Assembly (NCBI GenBank): GCA_003241965.1
Contig: QBMB01000003.1
Location: 47,364-94,326, forward strand
DNA from: Burkholderiales bacterium
GTDB taxonomy: Bacteria; Pseudomonadota; Gammaproteobacteria; Burkholderiales; Burkholderiaceae_C
Reading direction: 5' to 3'
Length of the DNA stretch: 46,963 nucleotides
Below, piece after piece: positions 23,930 to 33,829 of the stretch (within the stretch, counting starts at the first letter, position 1; the number at the start of each line of letters is the position of its first letter). Below the pieces are notes generated by a model. The model did not search any database and was not told where the DNA came from. It saw nothing but the letters and a program-made list of their open reading frames with translations. Both the position numbers and the translations under genes were made by a program.

Positions 23930-24610
23930 CTACCAGCGGCCCTTGGGCTGCTTTGCTCGAACGTGCGCCGCGATGATGTTTGCGGCGTCCGCTCGCTGGG
24001 CCCGGTTGGCGAAGTCGATCGCCGTGAGGCCTTGCTGGTTCTTCAGCAGGGGATCCGCGCCCTCCTCCAGCAGCAGTTTCACCACCGAAGGGTGACCGTA
24101 GTGGGCCGCCATCATCAGCGGCGTGGTGCCGTTGGGTGATTCGGCGTCGATGTAGGCGTGGTGCTCCAGCAGGAGTCGCACCATGGGCAGACTCACATCG
24201 TCGGCGTTGGTGGCTGCATAGTGCAACGGGGCCCAACCCGGTTTGTTCACTTCTGCCTGGCGTGCGATCAGGCGCTGCGCAGCCTCCAGCTTGCCCTTGA
24301 GGGCGGCCATCATCAGTGGGCTCTCGTCCTTGGGCGTGCGGATTTCAACCTGCACCTTGGATTGCGCAAGAAGAAAAGCGGACACCGCCGGCGCGTCATC
24401 GCGCAAGGCGAGAAACAGCGCGTGCTCGCCCTCCTCGTTGCGCGTGTTCAGGTCGAACCCGCGTTGGGCCAGCTGGCGCACGGCGCTGACGTCGTCGCGC
24501 TTGACTGCCGAGAAGAAGTCGTTGAAGGAGTCGGCCCACAACGCGGTGGAGAACAAGGCTGCCAGCAGGAACGACCATTTGAAAACATGGGACTTTTCAA
24601 TACTCTTCAT
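23930..24610 (-). CDS. Ankyrin-repeat protein with signal peptide
   Basis: A 226-residue protein. The start MKSIEKSHVFKWSFLLAALFSTALWA is a signal peptide. The rest is four to five ankyrin repeats, seen in GEHALFLALRDDAPAVSAFLL, ESPLMMAALKGKLEAAQRLI, WAPLHYAATNADD and TTPLMMAAHYGHPSVVKLLLEEGADP. It probably acts as a periplasmic protein-binding scaffold. It follows tatD by 13 bp and ends the mltG-tmk-holB-pilZ-tatD run. The partner is unknown. Confidence 0.88.
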   Translation of the reverse strand: MKSIEKSHVFKWSFLLAALFSTALWADSFNDFFSAVKRDDVSAVRQLAQRGFDLNTRNEEGEHALFLALRDDAPAVSAFLLAQSKVQVEIRTPKDESPLMMAALKGKLEAAQRLIARQAEVNKPGWAPLHYAATNADDVSLPMVRLLLEHHAYIDAESPNGTTPLMMAAHYGHPSVVKLLLEEGADPLLKNQQGLTAIDFANRAQRADAANIIAAHVRAKQPKGRW

Positions 24611-24623
24611 GTGATTTCTCAAA

Positions 24624-25445
24624 TCAAGACGCTGCAGTGGGTGACACCACGCGGTCAAACAGGTGTTCAAAATTCTCACTGGTGGCCTTTGCCACGTCGG
24701 CCACGCTCAGGCCCCTGATCTCGGCAATCTGCTCCGCCACCTTCGGTACGAAGGCTGGCGAGTTGGTCTTGCCCCGGTGCGGCACCGGCGCGAGATAGGG
24801 GCTGTCGGTCTCGATCAACATGCGTTCCAGCGGAACAAAGGCGGCCACCTCGCGCAGATCGCTCGCGCTGCGAAAGGTGAGGATGCCGGAGAACGAGATG
24901 TAGAAGCCGAGGTCAAGCGCGGCGCGTGCCACTTCAACCGTCTCGGTGAAACAGTGAAACACGCCGCGGGCGACATCCAGCGAACCGGCCTCCCCCTGAA
25001 AACCGCCCTCCTCGCGCAGGATGGCCAAGGTGTCCTCCGAAGCGCTGCGGGTGTGAATCACCAGCGGGAGGCAGGTTCGTCGGGCGGCGCGGATGTGGGT
25101 GCGGAAACGTTCGCGCTGCCACGCCATGTCGGCGTGGGTGCGGTCACCGAGGCGGTAGTAGTCCAGCCCGGTCTCGCCGATGCCCACCACGCGTGGGCGC
25201 GCGGCGCGCTCCAGCAAGTCATCCAGTGTGGGCTCCTGCACGCCTTCGTTGTCGGGGTGCACACCCACCGTGGACCAGAGGTTGTCGTGTTCGCGCGCCA
25301 GCGTGTGCACATCCTCAAATTCTTCCAGCGTGGTGCAGATGCACAAGGCCCGGTCCACCTGCGCCTGTGCCATGGCGCTCAGGATCTCGGGCAACTGGCT
25401 TTTCAGCTCGGGGAAATTCAGGTGGCAATGGGAGTCGGTGAACAT
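24624..25445 (-). CDS. tatD: TatD family metal-dependent hydrolase
   Basis: A 273-residue TIM-barrel hydrolase. Metal-binding residues are in TDSHCHLNFPE, GIGETGLDYYRL, PLVIHTRSASEDT, GVFHCFTE and LIETDSPYLAPVPHRGKTN, all as in TatD/YcfH. Such proteins are cytoplasmic DNases or hydrolases of uncertain substrate. It lies downstream of pilZ in the conserved tmk-holB-pilZ-tatD order. The short 5' gap of 76 bp to pilZ may still allow cotranscription. Confidence 0.92.
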   Translation of the reverse strand: MFTDSHCHLNFPELKSQLPEILSAMAQAQVDRALCICTTLEEFEDVHTLAREHDNLWSTVGVHPDNEGVQEPTLDDLLERAARPRVVGIGETGLDYYRLGDRTHADMAWQRERFRTHIRAARRTCLPLVIHTRSASEDTLAILREEGGFQGEAGSLDVARGVFHCFTETVEVARAALDLGFYISFSGILTFRSASDLREVAAFVPLERMLIETDSPYLAPVPHRGKTNSPAFVPKVAEQIAEIRGLSVADVAKATSENFEHLFDRVVSPTAAS

Positions 25446-25521
25446 GCGGGCCCTGGGTCTTCGGCAACGGGACGCGGGCCTCGCAAGGCCCGATCAAACA
25501 AACGGCGGGATGAGAGCCGCT

Positions 25522-25893
25522 TCAGAGCGTCTGGGTGGCGCGGTCGGAACCGAGGTTGGCGCCCAGGATTTCCTCGATCTTCAGCTTCAACATGCGCGAC
25601 TTTTCGTCGGACGGGAAGCGGATGCCGACACCTTGCGTGCGACCGCCCGAGGCCTTGGCCGGCGTGACCCACGCGACTTTGCCGGCCACGGGATAACGCT
25701 GGGGATCGTCGGGCAGGCTGAGCAGCACGTACACGTCGTCGCCCAAGCGGTACTCGCGGGAGGACGGGATGAAGATGCCACCGTCTGCGAACAAGGGAAT
25801 GTAGGCCGCATAGAGCGCTGCCTTCTCCTTGATGGAGAGCTGGATCACGCTCGGGCGCGCTGCGGCGGCCGAGGGAGAAGGGTTTGTGCTCAT
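25522..25893 (-). CDS. pilZ: PilZ-domain protein, type IV pilus biogenesis type
   Basis: A 123-residue single-domain PilZ protein. The N-terminus is a low-complexity STNPSPSAAAA tail, then IQLSIKEKAALYAAYIPLFADGGIFIPSSREYRLGDD; VAGKVAWVTP and GVGIRFP follow. The RxxxR c-di-GMP motif is absent, as in the PilZ of Pseudomonas and Xanthomonas that acts in pilus assembly without binding c-di-GMP. It is placed between holB and tatD, the usual position of this orphan pilus gene. Confidence 0.9.
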   Translation of the reverse strand: MSTNPSPSAAAARPSVIQLSIKEKAALYAAYIPLFADGGIFIPSSREYRLGDDVYVLLSLPDDPQRYPVAGKVAWVTPAKASGGRTQGVGIRFPSDEKSRMLKLKIEEILGANLGSDRATQTL

Positions 25894-26002
25894 CGCGCCG
25901 AGTTTAGCGGCAATCCCGCGTCAAATGCGCCCTGTTGCGGCCCTGCCATGCCCTCAAGTGACGGGTATTCCCGACGCAGTTGGCAGCTTGCTCCCCTGGC
26001 AG

Positions 26003-27046
26003 TCATTGACCGCGTGCGGCCAGCACCTGGCGCGTGCGGGCCGCCCAGGCTTCCTGCATGAGACCGGGGTTGTATGGATGCTCCACCGAGCGCGCGGCCT
26101 GCATCAGCTCACGCGACCAGGCTGCCAACGCAGTCCAGCGCGGCGCAGCGGGCAGCTCGGCCATCGGGAAAAAACGGGTCGGCGCGCCGGCGGCCAGCGC
26201 CATGAGGTCGTGGCAGAGCTTCTGCAACACGGAGAGTTGCTGTGCGGCGGGCCAGTCCGACAAGTGCGACCAGTCACCACGCGCCAGCGCCTTGGGCAGG
26301 CCTGCCCAGGCCTGCGCATCCAGCCCGCTCGAAGCCCAGGCAAATGCGTCGTCGGGGCGCCCACCAGCGGCTTGAAGCCACACCGCGGCCTGCGCGCGCG
26401 TGGGCGCGGCTGCCGGGGTCTTGGCGCCCGACTGCGCTGCTGCAACGCGGTCGATCAACCAGCTCAACGCCTCTTCCTGCGCAGGCCACACCATGGCGTG
26501 GGTCTGGCATCGGCTGCGGATGGTGGGCAGCAGCTGGTGGGCCGATTCGGTGGCCAGGATGAAGCGCACCTCGCCCACAGGCTCTTCCAGCGTCTTGAGC
26601 AAGGTGTTGGCGGACTCCATGTTCATGCGCTCGGCCGGGTACACCAGGATCACCTTGGTGTTGCCGCGCGAGCGGGTGGTCTGGGTGAAGGCCACCGCAT
26701 CGCGCGCTGCTTCCACCCGGATCAGTTTGCTCGGTTTGCGCTTCTTGTCGTCGATCTCCTTTTGCGCACTTTCGTCCAGCGGCCAACCCAGCGACAAGCT
26801 GAGTACCTCGGGCATGAGGGCGCACAGGTCGGCGTGGGTGCGAACGTCGATGGCGTGGCAGCTCCCACAATCGCCGCAAGCTCCATGTGGCGTGGGCTTC
26901 TCGCACAACCAGGCGCGCGCCAGCGCCAGCGCCAGTTCGTACTGGCCCAGGCCTGAAGGGCCGGAAAGCAGCAAGGCGTGGCCGCGCTGGGCCAGCAGGC
27001 TGGCCAGTTGGGTTTGCAGCCAGGGGGCCAACGCCACGGTGCTCAC
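26003..27046 (-). CDS. holB: DNA polymerase III subunit delta'
   Basis: A 347-residue clamp-loader subunit. The zinc motif CGDCGSC lies near residue 57 after the P-loop-like GPSGLGQYE, whose Gln in place of Lys matches the non-ATPase nature of delta'. [25 protein letters not shown] and [10 protein letters not shown] are typical. The start GTG at 27046 overlaps the tmk stop (GTGA). C-terminal residues 200-347 form the collar domain. Confidence 0.9.
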   Translation of the reverse strand: MSTVALAPWLQTQLASLLAQRGHALLLSGPSGLGQYELALALARAWLCEKPTPHGACGDCGSCHAIDVRTHADLCALMPEVLSLSLGWPLDESAQKEIDDKKRKPSKLIRVEAARDAVAFTQTTRSRGNTKVILVYPAERMNMESANTLLKTLEEPVGEVRFILATESAHQLLPTIRSRCQTHAMVWPAQEEALSWLIDRVAAAQSGAKTPAAAPTRAQAAVWLQAAGGRPDDAFAWASSGLDAQAWAGLPKALARGDWSHLSDWPAAQQLSVLQKLCHDLMALAAGAPTRFFPMAELPAAPRWTALAAWSRELMQAARSVEHPYNPGLMQEAWAARTRQVLAARGQ

Positions 27047-27702
27047 GCAGGCACCTCGGCGCTCAGCCAGCCGCGCTGCTCGAACGCCTGGCGCACCAGG
27101 CGCCACACCGCCGCCTTGGGCTGGTCGGAGGCAATGCGGGCGAAACGGGCCGGGTCGTGCTGCATGCGGGCACCGTACCCGGCGGCCACACGTTCAAAGA
27201 AGACCAGCGGTTGGGATTCAAACCGGTCGGGCAGGCGCGCACCGGCCAATCGCTCGGCGGCAATCGACGGCGGCAACTCGAACCACACGGTGAGATCGGG
27301 CTGGCGCAAACGGTTGTTTTCCGTGGGGATCGCCTGCACCCATTGTTCAAGCTGACCGAGAACCTGCAGGTCAAAGCCCCGGCCGCCACCTTGGTAGGCA
27401 AAGGTGGCATCGGTGAAGCGGTCGCACAACACCACATTGCCGCTGGCCAGCGCGGGCTCGATCACCTGCTGCAGGTGATCGCGGCGTGCTGCAAACATGA
27501 GCAGCGCCTCGCACAAAGGGTCCATGGCATCGTTCAATACCAGCTCGCGCAGTTTCTCGGCCAGAGGGGTGCCCCCCGGCTCGCGGGTCAGCGTGACAGA
27601 GCGCCCCTGGCTCCGGAACGCATCGGCCAGCGCAGCGATGTGGGTGGACTTGCCCGCGCCGTCGATGCCTTCAAACGAAATGAAAAGTCCGGCGGTCTGC
27701 AT
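27043..27702 (-). CDS. tmk: Thymidylate kinase
   Basis: A 219-residue dTMP kinase making dTDP. P-loop is [29 protein letters not shown] carries the DR/ERE-like substrate-binding residues; [19 protein letters not shown] is the DRY-type motif; LPDRFES lies in the LID region. I chose ATG 27702 (MQTAGLF) over a TTG at 27711. It is 26 bp downstream of mltG and overlaps holB by 4 nt. Confidence 0.93.
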   Translation of the reverse strand: MQTAGLFISFEGIDGAGKSTHIAALADAFRSQGRSVTLTREPGGTPLAEKLRELVLNDAMDPLCEALLMFAARRDHLQQVIEPALASGNVVLCDRFTDATFAYQGGGRGFDLQVLGQLEQWVQAIPTENNRLRQPDLTVWFELPPSIAAERLAGARLPDRFESQPLVFFERVAAGYGARMQHDPARFARIASDQPKAAVWRLVRQAFEQRGWLSAEVPA

Positions 27703-27728
27703 GTGGGGCAATGGATATGGGCGGAGTT

Positions 27729-28739
27729 TCAGCGGCCCAGGATGTAGCGCCGCACGGCGGCATTGTGCTCTTCCAGCGTTGCGCTGAACTGGCTCGAACC
27801 ATCACCACGGGCGACAAAGTACACCGAGTTGGTCTCGGCCGGCTGCACCGCAGCGCGCAGAGAGGCCGCGCCCGGGATGGCGATTGGGGTGGGCGGAAGT
27901 CCGGCGCGTGTGTAGGTGTTGTAAGGCGTGTCTTTCTGCAGGTCGTCGCGGCGCAGGTTGCCGTCGAAGCGCTCGCCCAGTCCGTAGATGACGGAGGGGT
28001 CGGTCTGCAGGCGCATGCCGATGCGCAGCCGGTTGGAGAAGACGCCACCGATGCGCCGCCGATCGCTTTCCAGGCCTGTTTCCTTTTCGATGATGCTGGC
28101 CAGGATCAGCGCGTCTTCAGGGGTGCGCAACGGCACGGTGCTGTCGCGTTGTGCCCAGACCTCGGCCACGCGCTTGTCCATGGCCTGGGCGGCCTGGCGC
28201 AACACGCTGGAGGCCTTGGCACGCTTGGCCACCCGGTAGGTGTCGGGGAAGAACCGGCCTTCCGGATGGCGTCCGGCGTAGCCGATGAGCGCCATGATGT
28301 CGGCCGAACTCAGGCCTTCAAGGTCTTGTGTCAGGTCGGGCGATGCGCGCACCAGCTCGAACACCTGGCGGTGGTTCCAGCCCTCCAGCAAAGTGATGCT
28401 GCGAAAGGCCTGCTCACCGCGCACCAGCTTGGAGAGCAGGCTGCGGGGCGTGGTGCCCGGTGCAAACTCGTAACTGCCGGCCTTGATCTCGCGCGACTGC
28501 CCCGACGCCCGGAACCAGCCGTAAAGCAGCACCCAGGGGGTCTGCACGCCCGACGATGAAAGCTTTTCGGCGATGCCGCGCGCCGACTCGCCGGGGGCAA
28601 TCTCCAGGTCCAGCGGTTGTTGCTCGGTCACACCCGACGCAAGCCGCAGCGGTTCATCGACCCACCACACGCCGAAGGCACCTGTGATCAGCAGGGCCAT
28701 CAGAGGCAGCACGAACATGAGTTTGAGTAGGCGTAACAA
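27729..28739 (-). CDS. mltG: Endolytic murein transglycosylase MltG
   Basis: About 336 residues. An N-terminal membrane anchor ([20 protein letters not shown]) is followed by a LysM-like region and the YceG domain: [35 protein letters not shown] (catalytic Glu), [20 protein letters not shown] and [16 protein letters not shown]. It cleaves nascent glycan strands and limits their length. The start is unsure: TTG 28739 keeps basic residues before the span as expected, ATG 28718 would remove them; neither has a clear Shine-Dalgarno. It heads the mltG-tmk-holB-pilZ-tatD-ankyrin run and is divergent from ygfZ. Confidence 0.9.
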   Translation of the reverse strand: MLRLLKLMFVLPLMALLITGAFGVWWVDEPLRLASGVTEQQPLDLEIAPGESARGIAEKLSSSGVQTPWVLLYGWFRASGQSREIKAGSYEFAPGTTPRSLLSKLVRGEQAFRSITLLEGWNHRQVFELVRASPDLTQDLEGLSSADIMALIGYAGRHPEGRFFPDTYRVAKRAKASSVLRQAAQAMDKRVAEVWAQRDSTVPLRTPEDALILASIIEKETGLESDRRRIGGVFSNRLRIGMRLQTDPSVIYGLGERFDGNLRRDDLQKDTPYNTYTRAGLPPTPIAIPGAASLRAAVQPAETNSVYFVARGDGSSQFSATLEEHNAAVRRYILGR

Positions 28740-28894
28740 GGGCGTGGGCTCAGCAAGGTGAAGGCTTGGGGGCGGCCCCCAAAACACGGTACACGATGAT
28801 AATCGGGCACTTGCGCGGCCCAGTGTGCCGCCTGCACCGCCGCCGACGCCTTGCGTCTCCCGCCGCCCGCGACCTGACCACCCACACGATCCCC

Positions 28895-29830
28895 ATGACC
28901 TCCTCCATTTCAGTTGCGGATGCTCCATCCTTCCACGGCGTCGCCCGGTTGAACCACCTGGGCGTGATACAGGTGGACGGAGAAGACGCCGCGAAATTCC
29001 TGCACGGCCAGCTCACCCACGACTTTGCGTTGCTGGGTCTGTCGGAAGCGCGCCTGGCGGCTTTTTGCTCGGCCAAGGGTCGCATGCAGGCCAGCTTCGT
29101 GGGCTTCAAACGCAGCCACGACCAGATCCTGCTGGTATGCAGCCGTGACCTGCTGCCCGCCACGCTCAAGCGGTTGTCGATGTTTGTGATGCGCGCCAAA
29201 GCCAAACTGAGCGACGCCAGCGATGCGTTTGCCATCTGGGGTCTGGCCGGCAGCGCCATGCCTGCTGCCTTGCCGGCCGCGCCGTGGACGCAGTTGCGAG
29301 ATGCCGACGTCAGCGTGGTGCGCCTGTACCCCGCCGATGGAACCGCGCGCGCCCTGGGGGTGGCCCCCGCCACCAACCCGGCGCCCGCTGGCGAAGCCAT
29401 GAGCGAAGACCTCTGGAACTGGCTGGAGGTGAAGAGCGCCGTGGCCACGCTCAGCCAGCCGGTGTTTGAAGCCTTCGTGCCGCAGATGCTGAACTACGAG
29501 TCGGTCGGCGGTGTGAACTTCAAGAAGGGTTGTTATCCCGGCCAGGAGGTGGTGGCTCGCAGCCAGTTCCGCGGCACGCTCAAGCGCCGGGCCTATCTGG
29601 TGCACGGCCCCGAGACCATGACCGCAGGGCAAGAGGTCTTCCACAGCAGCGACTCCGACCAACCCTGCGGCACGGTGGTGCAGTCTGCGCCCCACCCGGC
29701 CGGTGGGTTCGATGCCATCGTTTCCATGCAGACCAGTGCGGCCCTTGATGGCAGCCTGCACGCCGGCAGCGCCAGCGGCGCGGCACTGGCCCTGCTGCCG
29801 CTGCCCTACCCTTTGCTGGACGACATCTGA
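28895..29830 (+). CDS. ygfZ: YgfZ/GcvT-like folate-dependent Fe-S cluster repair protein
   Basis: A 311-residue folate-binding protein. The YgfZ signature is present as KKGCYPGQEVVAR with its conserved Cys. VIQVDGEDAAKFLHGQLTHDF and AAFCSAKGRMQASF match the N-terminal GcvT-like fold. YgfZ supports Fe-S enzymes such as MiaB in the cytoplasm. The 155 bp upstream is shared with the divergent mltG gene, as in many betaproteobacteria. Confidence 0.92.
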   Translation: MTSSISVADAPSFHGVARLNHLGVIQVDGEDAAKFLHGQLTHDFALLGLSEARLAAFCSAKGRMQASFVGFKRSHDQILLVCSRDLLPATLKRLSMFVMRAKAKLSDASDAFAIWGLAGSAMPAALPAAPWTQLRDADVSVVRLYPADGTARALGVAPATNPAPAGEAMSEDLWNWLEVKSAVATLSQPVFEAFVPQMLNYESVGGVNFKKGCYPGQEVVARSQFRGTLKRRAYLVHGPETMTAGQEVFHSSDSDQPCGTVVQSAPHPAGGFDAIVSMQTSAALDGSLHAGSASGAALALLPLPYPLLDDI

Positions 29831-29843
29831 CACGGGCCCTGCC

Positions 29844-30671
29844 ATGTGCCTGATCGCCTTCGCTCTGAACGCCGATCCGGCCTGCCCGCTGCTGATCGCA
29901 GCCAACCGCGACGAATTCCTGGACCGGCCCACCGCGCCGCTGCACCGCTGGCGGCTGGACGACGGCACCGAGGTGGTGGGTGGGCGCGACCTGCGCGACG
30001 GCGGCACCTGGCTGGGCTTGAGCCCGCAGGGGCGGCTGGCCATGCTGACCAATGTGCGCCAGCCGCTTCAGGGACCCGCACGGCGCAGCCGCGGCGAACT
30101 GGTCACGCGCTGGCTGCAAAGCGACGGTGATGCCCAGCGGTTTGCCGCCGGCATCGCACCCGCCGAGTACGGCGCCTTCAATCTGGTGGTGGGCGACTTC
30201 CATGCCCGGGCCTGGCACTGGCTGGGCAACCGCCACCCCGATGCGCCGCACAGCCCGCAGGCCTCCGTGCTGCACCAGCGCACGCTCGGTGCCGGCATCC
30301 ACGGTCTGTCCAACGCGAGCCTGAACACACCGTGGCCCAAGACCCAGCAACTGAAGGCGGCCATTGGTGAATCGCTGAGGAGCGCATCGGACTGGTTGTC
30401 ACCCTTGTCCCGGGCACTCACCCAAGACCAACCGGCGCAAGACCCGGAACTGCCGAAAACCGGCGTGCCCGACGACTGGGAGCGGGCGCTTTCCAGCCCA
30501 TTTGTGCGCATGGCCGATCGGGCCTACGGCACGCGCACCAGCCAGGTGGTCAGCGTGCGGGCGCAGCCGCAGGGTTTTGCCGTGAACGTGCACGAATGGA
30601 CCCACGACCCCGCCCTGCCGGTAGCGCACCTGCGGCCTGAACAATCCCGGCTGGAGTCGCTGGTGTGGTGA
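29844..30671 (+). CDS. NRDE (TANGO2-like) family protein
   Basis: A 275-residue protein. It begins MCLIAFAL with the conserved Cys2 and has AANRDEFLDRP (NRDE motif), VGGRDLRDGGTWLGLS and NVRQP, as in the NRDE/TANGO2 family; eukaryotic TANGO2 has been linked to heme and lipid handling. It is cytoplasmic. It follows ygfZ by 13 bp and is likely cotranscribed. GTRTSQVV near the C-terminus is the usual closing motif. Catalysis is not established for the family. Confidence 0.9.
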   Translation: MCLIAFALNADPACPLLIAANRDEFLDRPTAPLHRWRLDDGTEVVGGRDLRDGGTWLGLSPQGRLAMLTNVRQPLQGPARRSRGELVTRWLQSDGDAQRFAAGIAPAEYGAFNLVVGDFHARAWHWLGNRHPDAPHSPQASVLHQRTLGAGIHGLSNASLNTPWPKTQQLKAAIGESLRSASDWLSPLSRALTQDQPAQDPELPKTGVPDDWERALSSPFVRMADRAYGTRTSQVVSVRAQPQGFAVNVHEWTHDPALPVAHLRPEQSRLESLVW

Positions 30672-30674
30672 GCC

Positions 30675-31538
30675 TCAGAGGCGCTTGAACATGGTCACGT
30701 GCGGGATGCCGGCCTCTTCAAACGGATCACCGAGCACCGTGTAGCCCAGCCTGGCATAAAAGCCCTCGGCGCTGCGCTGCGCGTGCAGCACCACCTCGGC
30801 ATCGCCGCGCTCGCGAGCCGTTTCCGTCAAGGCCTGCAACACGTCCCGCCCCAGGCGTCCACCGCGCAGCGTGCGGTCCACCGCCATGCGCCCGATCTTG
30901 GAGGTGCCCGGCTCATGGGCCAGCAGCCGGCCGGTGGCCAGCGGTCGGCCCAGGCGGTTGTAGGCCACGGCGTGCACGGCGGTGGCATCGGCTGCGTCCC
31001 ACTCCAGCTCTTTGGGAATGCGCTGCTCTTCCACAAACACCGCTGTGCGCAAACGCTGGGCATCGGTGCCCAGGGTGCTCCAGTCGCCCACGCGCACCTC
31101 GGTCACGGCCTCGCCCGCTTCGAATCCACTCAGGATGTCGCGCAGCACCGAAGGCACAGGGCGTGACTTCTGGGTGGCCGGGTCGGCGAACACATAAATG
31201 ATCTCACCCGTGATGAGGTGGTCGTCGCCACGAAAAATGGCGCCCGTGAAGGTGAGCGATGAGTTGCCGATGCGGCTGCACTTCATCGCCACCTCGATCT
31301 GGTCATCCACCCGCGCCGAGGCGTGGAACTCCACCGTGGCTTTCACCACGTACAGATCACCTTCGAGCTGCTCCATGCTTTCCTGGTACGGCAAGCCCAA
31401 CGCACGCCAGTAGTCGGCGATGGCGGTGTCGAAATACATCAGGTAGTGCGCGTTGAAGACGATCTTCTGCATGTCCACCTCGGCCCAGCGCACGCGCAGG
31501 CGGTGAAAGAAGCGGAAGTTGGCGCGTTTCAAGGTCAT
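30675..31538 (-). CDS. YbgC/FadM-type acyl-CoA thioesterase fused to a GNAT acetyltransferase
   Basis: A 287-residue two-domain protein. Residues 1 to about 135 are a hot-dog thioesterase: RVRWAEVDMQKIVFNAHYLMYFD (catalytic Asp and the following His-containing helix), then SLTFTGAIFRGDDHLITGE. Residues about 145-287 are a GNAT domain: VFVEEQRIPKELEWD, GRLLAHEPGTSKIGRMAV, LRGGRLGRDVLQAL (acetyl-CoA loop) and HAQRSAEGFYARLGY, close to ElaA-type enzymes. It starts 1 bp after the stop of the HSL-type hydrolase gene, so the two form an operon. Whether the parts share a substrate is unknown. Confidence 0.87.
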   Translation of the reverse strand: MTLKRANFRFFHRLRVRWAEVDMQKIVFNAHYLMYFDTAIADYWRALGLPYQESMEQLEGDLYVVKATVEFHASARVDDQIEVAMKCSRIGNSSLTFTGAIFRGDDHLITGEIIYVFADPATQKSRPVPSVLRDILSGFEAGEAVTEVRVGDWSTLGTDAQRLRTAVFVEEQRIPKELEWDAADATAVHAVAYNRLGRPLATGRLLAHEPGTSKIGRMAVDRTLRGGRLGRDVLQALTETARERGDAEVVLHAQRSAEGFYARLGYTVLGDPFEEAGIPHVTMFKRL

Positions 31539-31539
31539 G

Positions 31540-32523
31540 TCATTTTTCCTGGAAGGCTTGGCGCAGGGCGCGCGCAGCGTCGTTGTGGGCGGTCAGTGCC
31601 TGGGGAATGGCGCGACCGAAGTTGATGAACCCGTGCACCACGCCGGCATAGATCTCGATGTCCACCGGCACGCCCGCATGGCGCAGCCGGTCGGCGTACA
31701 TCACGCCCTCGTCAACCAGCGGGTCGCACTCGGCCAGGCCGATCCAGGCCGGGGCCACGCCGTCGAGCTCGCGCACATGGCCACTTTCGTCCACGCCATC
31801 GAGTGGCGCGAACCGCCAGTCGTCGCGGTCGGCGGCGCTGCGCAGGTAGTGACCGAAGAAGTAGCTGATGTGCGGCTCCTCCAGCAGGAAGCCTTCGGCA
31901 AAGATCTTGTGCGAGGCGGTGTCCTGGTGGCCCGCGCAGCCTGGGTAGAAGAGCAGCTGCAGCGCCAGCGGCAGGCCGGCGTCGCGCGCCGCGATGGCCG
32001 TCGCAGTGGCCAGCGTGCCGCCGGCGCTGTCGCCACCAATGGCGATGCGACCCGCGTCCAGTCCCAGCTGTGTGCACTGCTCTCGCAAACCCACCAGGCT
32101 GTCCCAGGCGTCGTTGGCCGCGGTGGGGAACTTCCACTCAGGCGCGAGGCGGTAGTCCACCGACACCACGGCGCACTGCGCCAGGTGGGCAAGGTGGCGG
32201 CACAACGCTGCATGCGTCGCCACGCTGCCCACGGTGAAGCCGCCGCCGTGAAAGTACAGCAGCACCGGCAAGGCGACTTCAGCAGCCGGTGCAAACAACT
32301 GTGCGCGCAGCTCGACCCCATCGCGCGCGGTGAAGCTGAGGTCCTGCACCCGGGCCAGTTTCTGTGAAGGAATCTCCAGCACGCCGGCCCCCGCCTCGTA
32401 GGCCAGCTTGGCCTGCGCGGGCGTCAGCGCGTGCAGCGGCACATGCCCGGCACGAGCAATGCGCTCCAGCACATGGCGCATGGCGGGTGTGAGCAGCGAG
32501 CGGGGATCGGGGTGGTGAGACAT
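31540..32523 (-). CDS. Alpha/beta hydrolase of the hormone-sensitive lipase family
   Basis: A 327-residue esterase. The oxyanion motif is YFHGGGFTVGS, the nucleophile motif GGDSAGG, the acid Asp lies in AECDPLVDEG and the His in GVVHGFINF, the class IV (HSL) arrangement. A cap-like first 70 residues precede it. It is cytoplasmic, probably hydrolysing short-chain esters. The ATG at 32523 is preferred over longer open starts. It shares a 142-bp divergent control region with gbd. Confidence 0.88.
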   Translation of the reverse strand: MSHHPDPRSLLTPAMRHVLERIARAGHVPLHALTPAQAKLAYEAGAGVLEIPSQKLARVQDLSFTARDGVELRAQLFAPAAEVALPVLLYFHGGGFTVGSVATHAALCRHLAHLAQCAVVSVDYRLAPEWKFPTAANDAWDSLVGLREQCTQLGLDAGRIAIGGDSAGGTLATATAIAARDAGLPLALQLLFYPGCAGHQDTASHKIFAEGFLLEEPHISYFFGHYLRSAADRDDWRFAPLDGVDESGHVRELDGVAPAWIGLAECDPLVDEGVMYADRLRHAGVPVDIEIYAGVVHGFINFGRAIPQALTAHNDAARALRQAFQEK

Positions 32524-32665
32524 GGGTGACCATTGTCGCGGGCGCGCCAAGGTGTTGTCACAAGCCCTGTCTTTTGGGTGACGGACTGCGGGTTGGCGGC
32601 ATAGGCGGATCGGGGTGCGGGCCCTATAGTTTTTGAATCCACAAAAACCCGCACCGGAGACCCCC

Positions 32666-33802
32666 TTGGCCCAGATCCTCTACATCACCAACATCCTGAT
32701 CGACTTCGGCGTGCTCTCTCAATTGCAGGCCGAATGCGAACGCGCGGGCATTCGCCGCCCGCTCATCGTCACCGACGCCGGCGTGAAAGCCGCCGGCCTG
32801 CTGGACAAGGCCACCGCCGCCCTGCCCGACTTGAGCCCGGCGGTCTTCGACCAGACCCCGTCCAACCCGACCGAAGCCGCTGTGCGCGCTGCGGTGGCGG
32901 TGTACCAGGCGCAGGGCTGCGACGGCCTCATTGCGCTCGGTGGTGGCAGCGCCATCGACTGTGCCAAAGGTGTGGCGATTGCCTGCACGCATGAAGGTCC
33001 GCTCAAGACCTACGCCACCATCGAGGGCGGCTCGCTGAAGATCACCGACCGGGTGCCACCGCTCATTGCCGTGCCCACCACGGCGGGCACCGGCAGCGAA
33101 GTGGCGCGCGGCGCCATCGTGATCGTGGACGACGGCCGAAAGCTCGGCTTCCACAGCTGGCACCTGGTGCCCAAGACCGCCCTGCTCGATCCCGAACTCA
33201 CGCTGGGCCTGCCGCCCATGCTGACGGCGGCCACCGGCATGGACGCCATCGCCCACTGCATGGAAACCTTCATGGCGCCGCCCTTCAACCCACCGGCCGA
33301 CGGCATTGGCCTGGATGGTCTGGCGCGCGGCTGGGCGCACATCGAGCGCGCCACCAAAAACGGGCAGGACCGCGACGCGCGCCTGAACATGATGAGCGCC
33401 AGCATGCAGGGCGCGATGGCCTTCCAGAAAGGGCTGGGCTGCGTGCACTCGCTCAGCCACAGCCTGGGCGGCGTCAATCCGCGCCTGCACCACGGCACGC
33501 TCAACGCCGTGTTCCTGCCGGCCGTGATCCGCTTCAACGCCGAAACCGACTCCATGAAAAAGGAAAACCGCTTGCAGCGCATGGCCCACGCCATGGGGCT
33601 GGCCAGCGGGGGTGATGTGGCCGAGGCCGTGACCGAGATGAACGCACGCCTGGGCCTGCCCACCGGCCTTTCGGCCATGGGTGTCACGCCCGACCTGTTC
33701 GACAAGGTGATCGAAGGCGCCATGGCCGACCACTGCCACAAGACCAACCCGCGCCTGGCCACCGCCGAGGACTACCGCGCGATGCTGCACGCTGCGCTGT
33801 GA
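32666..33802 (+). CDS. gbd: Iron-containing alcohol dehydrogenase, 4-hydroxybutyrate dehydrogenase type
   Basis: A 378-residue group III dehydrogenase. Iron ligands are Asp193 and His197 in GMDAIAHCMETF, then His in VHSLSHSLGG and in RLHHGTLNAV. The NAD site is ALGGGSAIDCAKG, and PTTAGTGSEVARGAIVI follows. The overall sequence resembles the Gbd I know from Cupriavidus necator, which oxidises 4-hydroxybutyrate to succinate semialdehyde. The start is TTG at 32666: GGAG at 32656-32659 with a 6-nt spacer decides it, and no ATG lies near. A 4-hydroxybutyrate role is likely but not certain. Confidence 0.85.
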   Translation: MAQILYITNILIDFGVLSQLQAECERAGIRRPLIVTDAGVKAAGLLDKATAALPDLSPAVFDQTPSNPTEAAVRAAVAVYQAQGCDGLIALGGGSAIDCAKGVAIACTHEGPLKTYATIEGGSLKITDRVPPLIAVPTTAGTGSEVARGAIVIVDDGRKLGFHSWHLVPKTALLDPELTLGLPPMLTAATGMDAIAHCMETFMAPPFNPPADGIGLDGLARGWAHIERATKNGQDRDARLNMMSASMQGAMAFQKGLGCVHSLSHSLGGVNPRLHHGTLNAVFLPAVIRFNAETDSMKKENRLQRMAHAMGLASGGDVAEAVTEMNARLGLPTGLSAMGVTPDLFDKVIEGAMADHCHKTNPRLATAEDYRAMLHAAL

Positions 33803-33829
33803 AGCGCGACGGTTGACCTGCCTGCGAGG

